64,000 nt of DNA. Source: Calonectria ilicicola. Its lineage: Eukaryota; Ascomycota; Sordariomycetes; Hypocreales; Nectriaceae. Of this stretch, positions 47,072-58,504 are shown piece by piece. How positions within the stretch are numbered: position 1 is the first letter of the stretch; every line of letters starts with the position of its first letter. The stretch spans positions 1,178,001-1,242,000 of the forward strand of contig CP085834.1 in NCBI GenBank assembly GCA_020809705.1, written 5' to 3'. A program made the position numbers and the translations under genes. The notes beneath the pieces are model-generated. The model saw only the letters and a program-made list of their open reading frames with translations, ran no database searches and was not told the DNA's origin.

Positions 47072-48488
47072 TTTATGAGTGGGATGCGAGGATGGAAATC
47101 GTGTTTCCTACATCGCTAGTTGACTTTACAGAGGGAGTTTAATCAAACAACAATCCTAAATGATGATATATTTGGAACAAGCTGGACCCAATAAAATACC
47201 AAGAAGTTGCCCTAGCTCACAGAGATAGCTTTCGAGACGGATTGACAGATCATACTAACTGTAAACAGACAAGCTTCACTACACCAAACAAAAACACAAT
47301 AAGACCTCATTATACGACACAAGATAGTAGTATTTATCGTATTCCATTTTATGGAAGGATACTACTCACATGATGAGGAAATTGTAATTGTAAATTTCCA
47401 TTAGGTGGCCGAATTACTTATACAAGTATGTAATAGATGCAGACTACAAATAAAAAATTTACAACAGAAATTATAGTGAAAATTCGGATCGGGGCGAATA
47501 TGGGATATTATCCGGCCCAGATTGATACGCGGATGCCGATCTAGCGAGATTGGCAGAGCATCGCGTTTCCTCGCCCCCATTTCCTGGATAGAAAACGCGT
47601 ATTCAGCTCCCATTTTTGAGCTGCCACCTTGGCCGCTCACCCTAGAGTGAGCAAGACGCGCTACCCAAAAACACAACACAGACAAGGACGGAAATACAGT
47701 CTAAAACCGATGCCATGTTTGTTCCCTGCTTGCGAGTTATTGAATTAAAGATATCCTTATAGTTTAAATTGGCTCAACATGGTTTGCTTCCAGAAAAACA
47801 GAAACAAAATCTAAATAATCTTGAGACGTTAGCAGGTGTCGTTACTGCGGCTAAGGGCGCCGAGATAGTGGGGCCATCGTGCTATGGGCGTTAGTGATTC
47901 GTCTCGTCGTAGCTGAAGGGAAAAATGACAGCGCACTGACGTCAGGGGACTGTGCATATAAGCAGAGTTGGTGCATGCATGCCAGTCAGTCAGTGAAAGC
48001 ACCGAATGTTTGGTTTGGACACGATGAATTGATTCATCCATTGATCAAAGTGAGTGTCGTGTGAAGAACAAACTGACTGCCGATTCCCCCAGAAAATGCC
48101 CCTGCGCTGCACTGGATGATGGGTCCATGCATCGGCTTGTGATGCATCTTTCACACTTCCAAGGGTGATCAAACCAATGGCAGGTATTTCTTCCGCCACA
48201 CGGAAGATATTCCGAGCCGGATGAAACGGGTCTGAAATTGCAAGAGGGGCGCTTCGGGGCTTGGCTCGGCTCCCGGCACCCCTGTCGTGAATGGCTTCAG
48301 GGACCGTATGTGATTGATCCGTTGGTCGTTAAATATTTCGCCTGCGCCACCATGGGGCTTGTTTAGTGCCGGTCTAGAACCTTTGTCCAGACCTGGTGCA
48401 AATGCTCAAAGGGGCGCCACTGTCCTTTCGCTGCTTTCTTCCTTGACTTGTTTCTTTCATCCTGTTTTCTTGGCCATCCATAGCAGAG
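47072..48488. other. Intergenic, no supported gene
   Basis: Short open frames on both strands have no recognisable content. A TATAAG word at 47.96 kb is too far from the next start to assign. Confidence 0.45.
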
Positions 48489-49529
48489 ATGGTCTCCGTC
48501 ATGGTGCCGCGGAAATGCGGGGGTTCCCTGCTGGCCAAGTTCCTCCTGGCGGGCTGCTGCACCTCCCTGGTGCTCATTGTTCACTACTGCTATCGAAGCA
48601 CAGCCTTCGACTTTGGTAAGCTCACTACACTAATTCATCCGCCCTGCATTGCAGGGGCTGGAAACACCCGTTCGTGACCTAACAGGGCCGCCCTCACAGT
48701 ATCCAGCCTTCACCAGCCAGAGTCGGCCTCGGCCAACCAGCCCGATGCACAAAATCGACTTTCCGCGCCAGTTCCCGTCAAGATCTGGCAAAACTGGAAT
48801 GCCAATGCCTCGGCCACAAACCTGACCCACTCAGTCGATTACTGGTGGAAAGCTGCCAACCCAGAATGGCGGGCCCAGCCCATCACCGATGGGAACATTG
48901 ATCAATATGTTGAGAACCTGTTCCCAGACACTATTCTCCCCAAAGCCTTTGCCAAAATTACCAAAACACAGCTCAAAGTAGACCTTTTGAGATATTTCAT
49001 TTTATTCAAAGAAGGTGGTGTCTGGGCCGACATGGACGTCATCCCCCGCCAGCCCATTTCGAAATGGATTCCTGAAGCGTTCCAAGATTGGGGCGTGAAC
49101 GTCGTCATCGGCGTAGAGGTTGACAACCACAAACAGCCCCTCTGGCAAATCCCCGCGTATTCAGTCCAGCTGTGCCAGTACGCCATTCTTGCCGCACCGG
49201 GACACCCCATCTTTAAGACCCTCACGGATAAGGCCATTGATGGCCTTGACAAGCTAATGAAAGAGGATAAACTTGGAAGGAGTACGGTTTTGAGAGATAT
49301 TATGGGCAACAGCAAAGCGCTGCCCTTTACTAGGGTTGTTCTCGACTACCTCAGCGAGGTATCTGGCGAGTATGTCAACGGCGATCAAATGGATCGGCTT
49401 GATTCGCCCATGCTCGTTGGCGACGTCTTGATTCTTCCCAAGCATAGTTTTGCCTGGTCGTCACACGATGACTTGCCTGGACAGGGCGACGAAACGATTC
49501 TTGTGGAGCGTGTTGGAGTCAAGCCATAA
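48489..49529 (+). CDS. GT32-family glycosyltransferase (alpha-1,6-mannosyltransferase-like), type II membrane
   Basis: Two exons, 48489-48615 and 48700-49529, give 318 residues. The second acceptor choice (CACAG at 48699) restores the frame, and a CTAAC branch site lies just upstream. Residues about 14-36 form an N-terminal membrane anchor (FLLAGCCTSLVLIVHYCY). VKIWQNW begins the catalytic domain. LRYFILFKEGGVWADMDV contains the DxD (DMD) motif that binds the sugar-nucleotide metal, typical of the Och1/GT32 family. It would act in the Golgi lumen on glycoproteins or glycolipids. It is shorter than Och1-type enzymes, so the acceptor may differ. Confidence 0.85.
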
Positions 49530-50528
49530 TTAAACGGGTTAATTTGGGATCCAAAGAATGGAATTAGATTGGTAATCTATGCATGTATAAGTATCGTCGC
49601 CGGGATTTGGATGTAAAGTATAAAATAGCGAGTAAATTAATGTCTTTTTAAAATATATTTCAAACTTGTAGAGTCACAACTTAGCAGCACACGTGGCTCA
49701 GATGAAACGGTATGGGTTGCTGTCAAGATGGCAAAAGAAGAGGATACAGCCAATGTAGTCGGCTAGTTTCGACATGACACGTTAATTTTAAAGATATCTC
49801 TTTAATTAAAATAATTACTGGTGATTTATATGCATTGAGCACCAACCAACTGACTGGCGTTCCATTTCATCATCTCTTGGGGCACCATTTAAAATAAACC
49901 ATTGGGAATAGAATATGAGCAACAATGTACGACCCGACCGAGATGTTGCCTACCGTATCGCTAATATAATCCGCAATACCTATGGCTTCATTGTTATGTG
50001 ATCATATGCTCACTGATTTATCTTATGCCTGTGTTAGTGACACGTGGCATCAGGACTTGTTTGTTGTCCCATGTACAGTTTCCAACGAACACGGCGTCTG
50101 TTGGAGGTGAGTACAATAAGGCTGCAAGACAAAAAGGAGCGAGTAAATTTATACATACTAGAAGACAAGCCTAACTAGCAGCTGCAAGCATTTAGCGGTG
50201 TCCTTGTGGCAGGTAGTCTCCACCACATTTTCAAGAGGTCGATACTAATTCATCGAGAGTAATAATTAATCTGCATGTAGAACCTACCCATTCTCGTCCA
50301 TCTATGCAACACTGCCAGCTTCGTTGCGTATGTGGCGCTCAAAAATTACCTGCGGTAATTTTCCCATTGGTTGTGAATTTAATATGCCCAGTGCTTAGGC
50401 AGTAGGGCTGTGGCTAAGGCGGACTCGGCGTCCAGACACAGCCACGCGAAGGCGACCTTAGAAATATATAACTGTACCCCGCATTTATTGAATGAGAAAA
50501 GGCCCCGTGGCTAGATTCTGTTGATTAC
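49530..50528. other. Intergenic, AT-rich
   Basis: No gene or clear repeat was supported; it separates the GT32 gene from the HET-region repeats. Confidence 0.5.
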
Positions 50529-51026
50529 ATGCAAAAGATTCTCTCGTATACTATCAATGCAATGAGCTACTGCAGTCTCCTCAGGCACGAATCGGGTCAA
50601 ATATGCAGCAGATCTGATGGTCCTTGTGAGTGTGAGAATCACTTGCCGATACTGGGTAATTATTCTATCGCACAGTCCGAAATCCCTAGGGAGATGCGCA
50701 CTGGCGGACCAGAACTCAGCCAATATGAATAGGTGGCCGAGGAAACAGACGAACTTCTTCGTGATCGTTTGTTGACGGATCAAATATGCAGCAGATCTGA
50801 TGGCCCTTGTGAGTGTGAACATCACTTGCCAAAACTGGGTAATTATTCTATCACACGGTCCAAAATCTCGATGGAGATGCGCAAGCGCGGACCAGAACTC
50901 AGTCAATATGAATGGATAGTCGAGGAAACAGACAAAGTTCGTCGTGATCCTTTGTTGACCGATCAAAGATTGCTGCCTTTGTTGCGTGACGCTGTTGATG
51001 GGCCATAAACATCTCGAGAGATTGAT
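50529..51026 (+). pseudogene. Broken N-terminal repeat region in frame with the HET gene
   Basis: From the ATG at 50529 the frame runs into the HET gene start at 51027. It is interrupted only by TAG (50730-50732) and TAA (51006-51008). It holds two copies of a 61-residue unit with a CECExHLPxLGNYSI core. Copy 2 has TGG (Trp) where copy 1 has TAG, so that stop arose by G-to-A at a TpG, a RIP-type change. The TAA would be CAA (Gln) by one C-to-T. The ancestral gene may have encoded these repeats fused to the HET domain. No known domain was recognised in the unit. Confidence 0.55.
50597..50962 (+). repeat. 183-bp tandem duplication (2 copies)
   Basis: Copy 1 is 50597-50779 and copy 2 is 50780-50962. 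The period is 183 bp, exactly 61 codons, so the reading frame is preserved. The copies differ at roughly one base in ten. Confidence 0.9.
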
Positions 51027-52364
51027 ATGCGCCGTAAGCCTGAGAGACAAAAAATAAAGGAACTTGATAATAGAGTTTTGAGAGGTTTAGGCGCTCGGCA
51101 CTCTGGAGAGCCCGAGAAAGAGTCATCACCTCGACCCGGGACTAGGGAACAAGCAATGAATCATCAACATAAAATGAGTCATTATGCACTCAGGACGATC
51201 ACTACCCAGGATAGAGATGTCAAAAGATCCTGCTTCCCCTACGGTCGGCTTGATCTGAGCGCTCAAGAGATTCGTATTTTCGAGCTCTACCCAAGTAATA
51301 ACGGAGATCAGTTGCGTGGACGGTTCTTGTATGCTAACCTTGCCTCATGTCCCTCATACACAGCTCTTTCATATATGTGGGGAGACGAATGCGCCGTAAC
51401 ACCACTGCAAATTGGTGATGAGCTATCGGAAATCAAAATCAGGGAAAATTTAGCACATTTTCTCCAACTGCAAAGCTCAATCATATCTGAACCCAAGTGT
51501 TTTTGGATTGATGCTATCTGTATAAACCAGGCCAATATAGAGGAGCGAACCCATCAAGTCCAACTTATGAAGCGTATCTACTCCCGGGCCGAGGATGTCT
51601 CTATCAGGCTTGGGCTGGCAGCTGACGATAGCGATTTGGCAATGGAATATATCGAACACAAGTCGCTTCGCCCTCTTCGTCGGAAGGGCCTGGGATACCT
51701 CCCAGTGTGGCCGAGAGAAGTTGGGACCGCTGTTGTAGATCTCTGCGAGCGGGCGTATTGGAGACGAATGTGGATTGTACAAGAAATTATCCATGCCAAG
51801 AAACTCAAAGTGTGGTGCGGCAGAAAAAGCTTCGACTGGAATACATTTGAGAAAATGTACCGGAAGTTGAACACATTGGAAGATTCGAATTGGTCAGCTC
51901 ATCACAAATTCGTCCTCCGATTTATGCGAAGCCCTGCAGCCATGATGTTGTGGCAACGCGCGCATTGGCACCATCCTGATACACCAACACCCCATCTGGG
52001 GCCTCTCATTCGTACATTTCGGGAATGGCAGTGTTCTGATATACGAGACAGGGTCTACGCCCTAGTTGGGATGGCAAGTTCTGAGACCGCTGTCATACCA
52101 GATTACTCGTTGAATCTTATGGACATTTTCCGATCCGTGGTCAAAACTGGGTGTTATGACGATGCCCTCCATACCACGCTCGCAGAAATACTCGGTATTT
52201 CGTTTAAAGCGTTGGAATTGACGAATAAAGATTTGTGAGTTGATCTGGCATGTCTAGCTAAATGAGAAACTAACACCTCCAGCATTGGGTCGAAGCAGTT
52301 TCCTCCGGATAAGCTAGTATTGAGTTTTGGAGCTCGACAGAAAAGGGACGACAATGTGGTATAA
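51027..52364 (+). CDS. HET-domain (heterokaryon incompatibility) protein
   Basis: Two exons, 51027-52234 and 52283-52364, give 429 residues. YTALSYMWGD, a middle NLAHFLQL segment and FWIDAICINQANIEERTHQVQLM are the three conserved blocks of the HET domain, at about residues 110-185. The HET domain is TIR-like and drives cell death when incompatible hyphae fuse; most genomes encode many paralogues. The C-terminal region (RTFREWQCSDIRDRVYALVGMA) is the usual follow-on segment. The domain blocks and the single intron are intact. The gene may be a truncated form of a longer ancestor that included the upstream repeats. Confidence 0.88.
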
Positions 52365-53509
52365 ATCTCCGAAAGCATTCAGTGTGTATTTGCAGATTAG
52401 TCATTGGACTTTTTGCTCTTCTGCATATTTCATATGAAACAGAAGAAAGTCAATGACGATTCTGCTGCCAACAGTCAAAACAGTAGCGGCCTAATGTATG
52501 GTTGGATTACCTGTGGTTACAGTGGCCGTAGCCTTCTATACCTGCTGACTAGATCTAGCCAAGACTGACCTATAACCATGAGTTAAATGAAATCCATTTC
52601 AGTAATTAATCGCACTCTTACTTCTGACTTTGTTCAGCTATGTGGGAGTCACAAGACCCTAGAAGCAACTTGAACTGTGAAAGAAACCTTGCCTCCGCCT
52701 TAGAGGAGGAAGGGGTTTTGGAGCGCCTTGTGTGTCTTAATCTGTTGGTCACCTTCAAAATATTGAGCAGTAAGTATATGCATACGTTTCAAAATATTAG
52801 TCATGATGTGGCTTTAATAATTTACTACGGTGCTAAAACGCCTCAAAGTAGCATATATGGCGCATGATAAAACGGCAGCAGGTGTTGTTGTCAAGATAAA
52901 AAAAGGACATGATAAGGGAGAGAATTCCCGTCCATTTTGTCATCATATCAGCCGAGATGGGGCATCCAACGCTGTCAGGTGGCTGCTCTTTGGAAGAAGC
53001 TGGCCAGGCAACTCCTTTCTTACAGATTTGTGGCTCAAAACCTATGAGCTAGGGTCTAATTCCAGAGCAAATTAGTCACTGACCGCTAGTGGGCATGCTA
53101 TGACGGTTTCGAGAAGCTTGGCTGGCATAGAAGAACACGTCTGTCAGGCATATGCAACAGACCCATTAGCAATGTGCTTTAATATTGAGGCAGAGATTCT
53201 CCTTACCTTCTTCGTTGGCGGATGCGGGAACTGAAACAAGGTACCACCTTCTGGTATTTTTCTTCAATGTCTCTCTTGGTTACTCAGTTGACTGCCTTTG
53301 ACTAGTGTGGATAAGTGGTGCAGCGCGAGGCGATTGGTTGGGCCGGAGACAAGGGTAGGACAATTCTACGTTCCACTTATGACTAGAGCGCCCGCTTAGT
53401 CAACTCAATTGACATTTTCGTTATAGATAAGAGGGTCAATACTTTTGTAGCCTGATTTGTCGTAACCTACAATGCAACCTCCATTTGAGATAAATCCCTC
53501 ATTGGCAAA
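52365..53509. other. Intergenic, contains left copy of a flanking repeat
   Basis: Two short open frames (52.64-52.87 and 52.83-53.08 kb) have no recognisable content. The left member of a diverged direct repeat lies at 52772-52850. Confidence 0.45.
52772..52850 (+). repeat. Left copy of ~80-bp direct repeat flanking the NACHT gene
   Basis: It shares most positions with 56615-56695 (for example ATATGCATA, TGTGGCTT versus CGTGGCTT, and CGGTGCTAAAACGCCTCAA versus CGGTGCTGAAACGCCTCAA). Several differences are C-to-T or G-to-A in this copy relative to the other. Confidence 0.7.
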
Positions 53510-56200
53510 ATGGACCCAGTCTCTGCGATCGGTCTTGCATCCAGTTTAGTCCAACTTGTTACATTTATTGATAGTCTATTATGGAAAGCTCGTGAGATAC
53601 ATCGGTCTGCTGATGGTAGTCTTGTCGAAAATGACGATCTTGCAAGAATCGCCAGAACCCTTGAGGGGCAAGCCAGGCACGTAGCTGCACAAGCCGTTTC
53701 CCTCAGGACTAGAAGGATGGCAAAGGATCTGCTTGAACTCTCCGAGTCCGTGCGATCGCTCACGCTAGGACTTGTTACTAAAATCGGCGCTCTTAAGTCA
53801 AGTAGCCCAGCTCATAGGTGGGCTAGTTTTCGGCTGGCGCTAAAAGGGGTCTGGGATGAGCAAGATATCGCGGATCTCGCAAAAAGGCTAGAGAGATATC
53901 GACGACAAATTGACTCGCTTCTTCTCGCAATGTTGCAGGAACGATTAAATGTCTTCACTGATACTTCGGCGGATAGAAATGCCAAGATTGAACAGAATTT
54001 TGCGAAAATACTGGAAAATCTCCAACCGGGCAACACTTGGCACAAGGAGCTGATTGAAATAGCACGCCGAGACACGGACACCCAACTTCCTCAAGATCCG
54101 ATCCAACTGAACGACTTCTCGGCATGTCTATCAGCCGGAGCAAATCAGGACCGTCAAAAGTTTTTATGCCGGCGAATACTGCAATCCTTGAAGTTTGCCG
54201 AAATGAGAGACCGCTACGAACGAATTACGGATGCACACCAAAAAACTTTTGAGTGGATCTTTTTGGAACAGGACGAGGCAGGTAACTCAAAAGGAACCTG
54301 GAACAACTTTGCAGACTGGCTCATGTCAAAAGATTCGCTCTATTGGATCACTGGAAAACCTGGCTCTGGAAAGTCGACACTTATGAAATACCTGTCAACC
54401 GATGCACGCCTTCGAACGAACCTGGATATTTGGAAGGGCACCGAAAACCTTTTCACTGGGACGTTTTTCTTTTGGAACTCCGGAACAGGACTCCAAATGT
54501 CCAGAATAGGGCTGCTGCAGTCACTTCTGTACCAAACGCTTTCGGAAACCCCGGACGATATCATGCACATTTTCCCAGACCGATGGGAGCACCAAGAATA
54601 TTTCGGCTATGATGCGCGACCATGGACTTGGAGTGAACTTTCTAGCGGGTTCAAAAGGCTGGTCTCAGATCAGACCAAATACTTTTTCTTTCAAATAGAT
54701 GGTTTGGACGAAATCGATGGTGATTGCTCAGAGCTTGCGGATTTTCTGCTACGCATCGTCTCGAATGAATCCAATGTTAAAATGTGTCTCGCTAGCCGGC
54801 CCTGGCTTGTATTTGAAGACGCATTCCGTCTCCGACCGTCCCTCCGCATGGAGGATCTTACATTAATAGATATCAAGATTTTCACATCCGATCAGCTATC
54901 AACAAATCCCATGTTTTCACATCTCAAAGAAAACGACCCCGAAAGTGGGAATTTATTGATCAAAGAGGTAACAGAGAAATCATCCGGTGTATTCCTGTGG
55001 GTCAGGTTAGTGGTTAAATCTCTATTGGAGGGTCTACAGGATGGTGATACGATGAATGATTTGCTGGCTCGACTATACCTAATTCCGAGGGACCTTGGAG
55101 ATCTTTTTCGGAAAATACTGAGTGATCTTGATAAAAGCTACTTTGAACAAGCTTCGATGATCTTTAAGACAGTGAGAGCTTCTCATGTTCCTTGGAGAGA
55201 GATCACCCTTGAGAAAGCAAAATTCGTGGAGGCGGACGCTGTCCAAGAAAACAGCGACAATTGGGCTCCATTGACCTTGTTAACTCTATCTTTCGTTGGC
55301 GAAGATCCCGATTACGCGTTATTAGAGGAACACAATCAGCCTATGAGTTGGGAGCAGCAATGTTACCATTCCGAAAGGATGCGACGTCGTTTGAGCAGTC
55401 GATGCAAGGGACTCTTAGAGGCTCCTCGATACGATAATTCGGGGCCAAACACTCAAGTTCAATACTTGCATAGAACTGTCAAAGACTTCATGGAAGAAGA
55501 AGGAGTGCATGAGCTATTTTCTTCGGGCTCTAATAGCACATTCAATCCTCATCTGGCTCTTTGTTCGGCACTGATTCGTCACGTCAAAGCTATCAATCCC
55601 AAAGAAGACGAAGATAAGAACAACGATATGGCGGTATTCGGTGAACTAATCAGCCAGTTCATAGTCCAATGCCATTGGCTCGAAAGACGAGACTTGTCAG
55701 CATATGTCCCTTTCCTAGAGGAAATGAATAATATCACAGAAACAATTTTGAATCCAGGTGACGTGGTTATCCAACAGGATAGCTTGCCGCACTGGACAAA
55801 ACGTGTCGATCCTCACGTGGGCAAATCGTGTGCAGTCAACTGCATTTTTGATTATGCTGTCATTCGTTCTTTAACACACTATGTGCGTGCAAAATTAATG
55901 GATGGCTACATATTCGCACCAAACCCGAACAACGAATATCTTTGTTCTTATGTCAGGCAAGGAGGAAGTCCAACAATGATAGACCTACTTGAGACGGCCA
56001 ACAAGGTACCTGTACACGCACCCCAAACGCTTCACGAAGAACTCTTTGATGATGCTCGGAAAGCGTCCGGCATGCATGTACAGACGGCGGATTCAAGCAA
56101 TTCCGCCTCTAGAATTGGAGGTACTAGCAAACCCAGACACAAATTCAAAATCAAGACGAAGGCTTTGTGGGGAAAGCTTTTTGTGGTAGACCGAAAGTGA
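53510..56200 (+). CDS. STAND N-terminal domain + NACHT NTPase (NLR-like, no repeat domain)
   Basis: A single exon encodes 896 residues. The N-terminus (MDPVSAIGLASSLVQLVTFID...) is the helical domain found at the start of many fungal STAND proteins. The NACHT domain has Walker A GKPGSGKST at about residues 281-289 and Walker B FFFQIDGLDEIDGD. KSSGVFLWVRLVV marks the end of the NACHT module. The C-terminal 350 residues match the fixed domain that follows this NACHT type rather than ANK, WD40 or TPR repeats. The frame is intact, so this is probably a working member of the immunity-like set. What it senses is unknown. Confidence 0.88.
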   Translation: MDPVSAIGLASSLVQLVTFIDSLLWKAREIHRSADGSLVENDDLARIARTLEGQARHVAAQAVSLRTRRMAKDLLELSESVRSLTLGLVTKIGALKSSSPAHRWASFRLALKGVWDEQDIADLAKRLERYRRQIDSLLLAMLQERLNVFTDTSADRNAKIEQNFAKILENLQPGNTWHKELIEIARRDTDTQLPQDPIQLNDFSACLSAGANQDRQKFLCRRILQSLKFAEMRDRYERITDAHQKTFEWIFLEQDEAGNSKGTWNNFADWLMSKDSLYWITGKPGSGKSTLMKYLSTDARLRTNLDIWKGTENLFTGTFFFWNSGTGLQMSRIGLLQSLLYQTLSETPDDIMHIFPDRWEHQEYFGYDARPWTWSELSSGFKRLVSDQTKYFFFQIDGLDEIDGDCSELADFLLRIVSNESNVKMCLASRPWLVFEDAFRLRPSLRMEDLTLIDIKIFTSDQLSTNPMFSHLKENDPESGNLLIKEVTEKSSGVFLWVRLVVKSLLEGLQDGDTMNDLLARLYLIPRDLGDLFRKILSDLDKSYFEQASMIFKTVRASHVPWREITLEKAKFVEADAVQENSDNWAPLTLLTLSFVGEDPDYALLEEHNQPMSWEQQCYHSERMRRRLSSRCKGLLEAPRYDNSGPNTQVQYLHRTVKDFMEEEGVHELFSSGSNSTFNPHLALCSALIRHVKAINPKEDEDKNNDMAVFGELISQFIVQCHWLERRDLSAYVPFLEEMNNITETILNPGDVVIQQDSLPHWTKRVDPHVGKSCAVNCIFDYAVIRSLTHYVRAKLMDGYIFAPNPNNEYLCSYVRQGGSPTMIDLLETANKVPVHAPQTLHEELFDDARKASGMHVQTADSSNSASRIGGTSKPRHKFKIKTKALWGKLFVVDRK

Positions 56201-56614
56201 GGTCAGAATTTGATAAAATACTCCCTTCAGCACTGCACGTTGGGCTTGGTCAACGACCGGTCAAATGCAATATGAGTCTTCCGATGCACACATTCATTTT
56301 GCTAGGTGCACATATGTCTACAGCTATTCTAGAAGAATTTAGAATTTAGAATTTTATCTATTTTAACGATTTATTTTCAAGATTCTCTTCGAACAGCCAT
56401 AGCTGAATATTTATGTATGCCGATTTTTGGGGGAACTTGAATCAGGACCATGTATCCCCATACGCTGGGCCCAGTGAAGCGAATAATATCTCCGTAAATG
56501 CCTCTATTAAAAGAATATGCAAATGGCTTAAACCTTGTTGAAAACCATGATTAAACCAACCGGGCTTTGCTTTTGTGTCTTCATCTCTTGGCTGCTTCCA
56601 AAGCCTCAGGCAGG

Positions 56615-56695
56615 AAGCATATGCATAACTTTTAAAATCTTAGCTATGACGTGGCTTCATTAGCCCCTCACCACGGTGCTGAAACGCCTCAAGAG
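56615..56695 (+). repeat. Right copy of ~80-bp direct repeat flanking the NACHT gene
   Basis: Same orientation as 52772-52850, about 3.8 kb away. It keeps more C and G at the differing positions and so looks less mutated. Confidence 0.7.
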
Positions 56696-58412
56696 TGTTT
56701 GGCTTATATCTTACTCATATTTTTATTTTTGGGTGATCAGGTATATCATCTTAATTATGATCTCCGTGATGACTCAGACGTAGAGAAGCCACCTACTGCA
56801 TCTGCAGCTGAAATCATGGAGGGGATGAGTTAGCAACATCTCAATAGGTGCACAGGTAAATCGCTCTTTGCTTTTCGCAATACGCATTTCAGCCCAAAAA
56901 CCTTACTCAGTCACTACCATGTCTCAGTGTATTCCGAAGTGTTGTCTGTAAGCTTATGGCGAAGATAATCACTCAGTAGTGTGGGAGCACGGGGAACAAA
57001 ATGCCAATGTTTTCCTGCTTCACTCCCGCCATTCAGGCCCACCATCTATACACAAGAAAAGCCGACACTAGGCGATCTCCGAGAACGCGGAGCATTTAGA
57101 TGTGGAATTTTGTGTTGTGGGTAAGAAGCCACTTGCTATCTTTGTGATACGATGGGTGCCTGGAGTTGGGGATGTTGATGAATAGGACGATTGGAGAATG
57201 GAATGGAAGTTTCCGAGTTTGAACTTAAGTGAAGTCGACTCGGTGAAGAGAAAGGGAAGGTATGTTCACGGTATTGTGCCGCCCAGGAAGCTTAATCTGT
57301 GCTAGAACCCTGTCTGTAAGCCTTGATGATTGTGGTACGACCCGGTTGATGAAACCAGGAAACTCGTGAGAGTAGTAATGTTGAACAAGATATAGATCAA
57401 ATTGCACGACGCATTCACAAAGTTTTCACTTCATCCTCGGTGGTCAACGTTACGTTACATGGCTTCAAATATCAGTCGGAGAAAGTTTGGCGTATCACGT
57501 CTCGTTGACGTTGTTACAGCTCCTGATGGGTAGATGAAAGGACCAATTCATGAATGGATGTAGATAGGGTACTTTGGATCATTGTTGCAGATGGTTGGTT
57601 CGGAAAATTTGCATCTACTCAGCAGAGATTGGCAAATCAAGTCCAGAAAACAGCTGCGAGGCTGCATGAACTAAATATGATTCGGTGGAATGTTGGGCCT
57701 GGTCTGACATTGTGCTCCTCGAAAGTGACGGTGATTCTCTTGTCATCAATTTGGGGTCAAGAGCAGCAAGTGGGCGAGCTGTTGTCGATCTTGTTGGTAC
57801 ACTACGGGGTGATAAGCAAGGGAGGGAGGGCTTGGCGCAGTTTGTATTTCAAATGATCAGTCGTACGTGCGAATAGGAAATCATCCGGAGGACTACAGAC
57901 ATATGCATGAGGATTCAACCCTGCAGACACATTTCCATGATCCGGGCCGGTTGATGGGTTCTAATTGCTAGGTCCTAGGAAAACGGATGCCCGGAGCTTA
58001 TAAGCACCGGCCTTGGAGCAGGCGGGGCGAATGCGAATTACGAGCGCCAATCAAGGAACCAGCGCCGTGTCTGTTGGGTCTTCACCGACTGGGACCCGTA
58101 ATGAACGGCGACTGAGCCAATAGAAACCCGGGCTATCATATATTTGGCAGAATGTTGCGCAGGCTGATGTACTCCGTTCCCGTTCGGACCGAGCACTTGG
58201 CGTGGCATTGATACGCCTAAAAAATGTACAAGACAATGCAGGGAATTGCGGGTAGTCAGACGCACTGCCGCGCTGTTGTAAACCACCAGCATTTTCTGTC
58301 TGTACTTTGGATCCTTGGGCCGCAGTCATGACACGATTAGTCGGCCAAGGGCATTGCATCGAGTAACACCTGGCGCCTTTTCTTGGCCTGTATGCATGCC
58401 TCGGGTGACAGA

Positions 58413-58419
58413 TATATAA
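58413..58419 (+). promoter_or_regulatory. TATA box of the AflR-like gene
   Basis: TATATAA lies 92 bases upstream of the ATG at 58505. Confidence 0.5.
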
Positions 58420-58504
58420 GCAGTCTGCGACCCTGAGATTGCTTGTTGGCGATAGACTTCACAATTGGACATACAGGCAGACACTTGCATACAAGGCTAC
58501 AAAA

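Larger units (their letters stand above)
56201..58504. other. Intergenic, right flanking repeat and unrecognised fragments
   Basis: It contains the right repeat copy (56615-56695) and two short coding-like stretches without family match (minus strand 57.23-57.41 kb; plus strand 57.55-57.88 kb). A TATATAA box at 58413-58419 serves the following regulator gene. Confidence 0.45.

Noticed and set aside
57554..57876. Overlapping plus-strand open frames before the AflR-like gene
   Set aside because: One frame (INLGSRAASGRAVVDL region) looks coding-like, but no family, start context or continuation could be identified.
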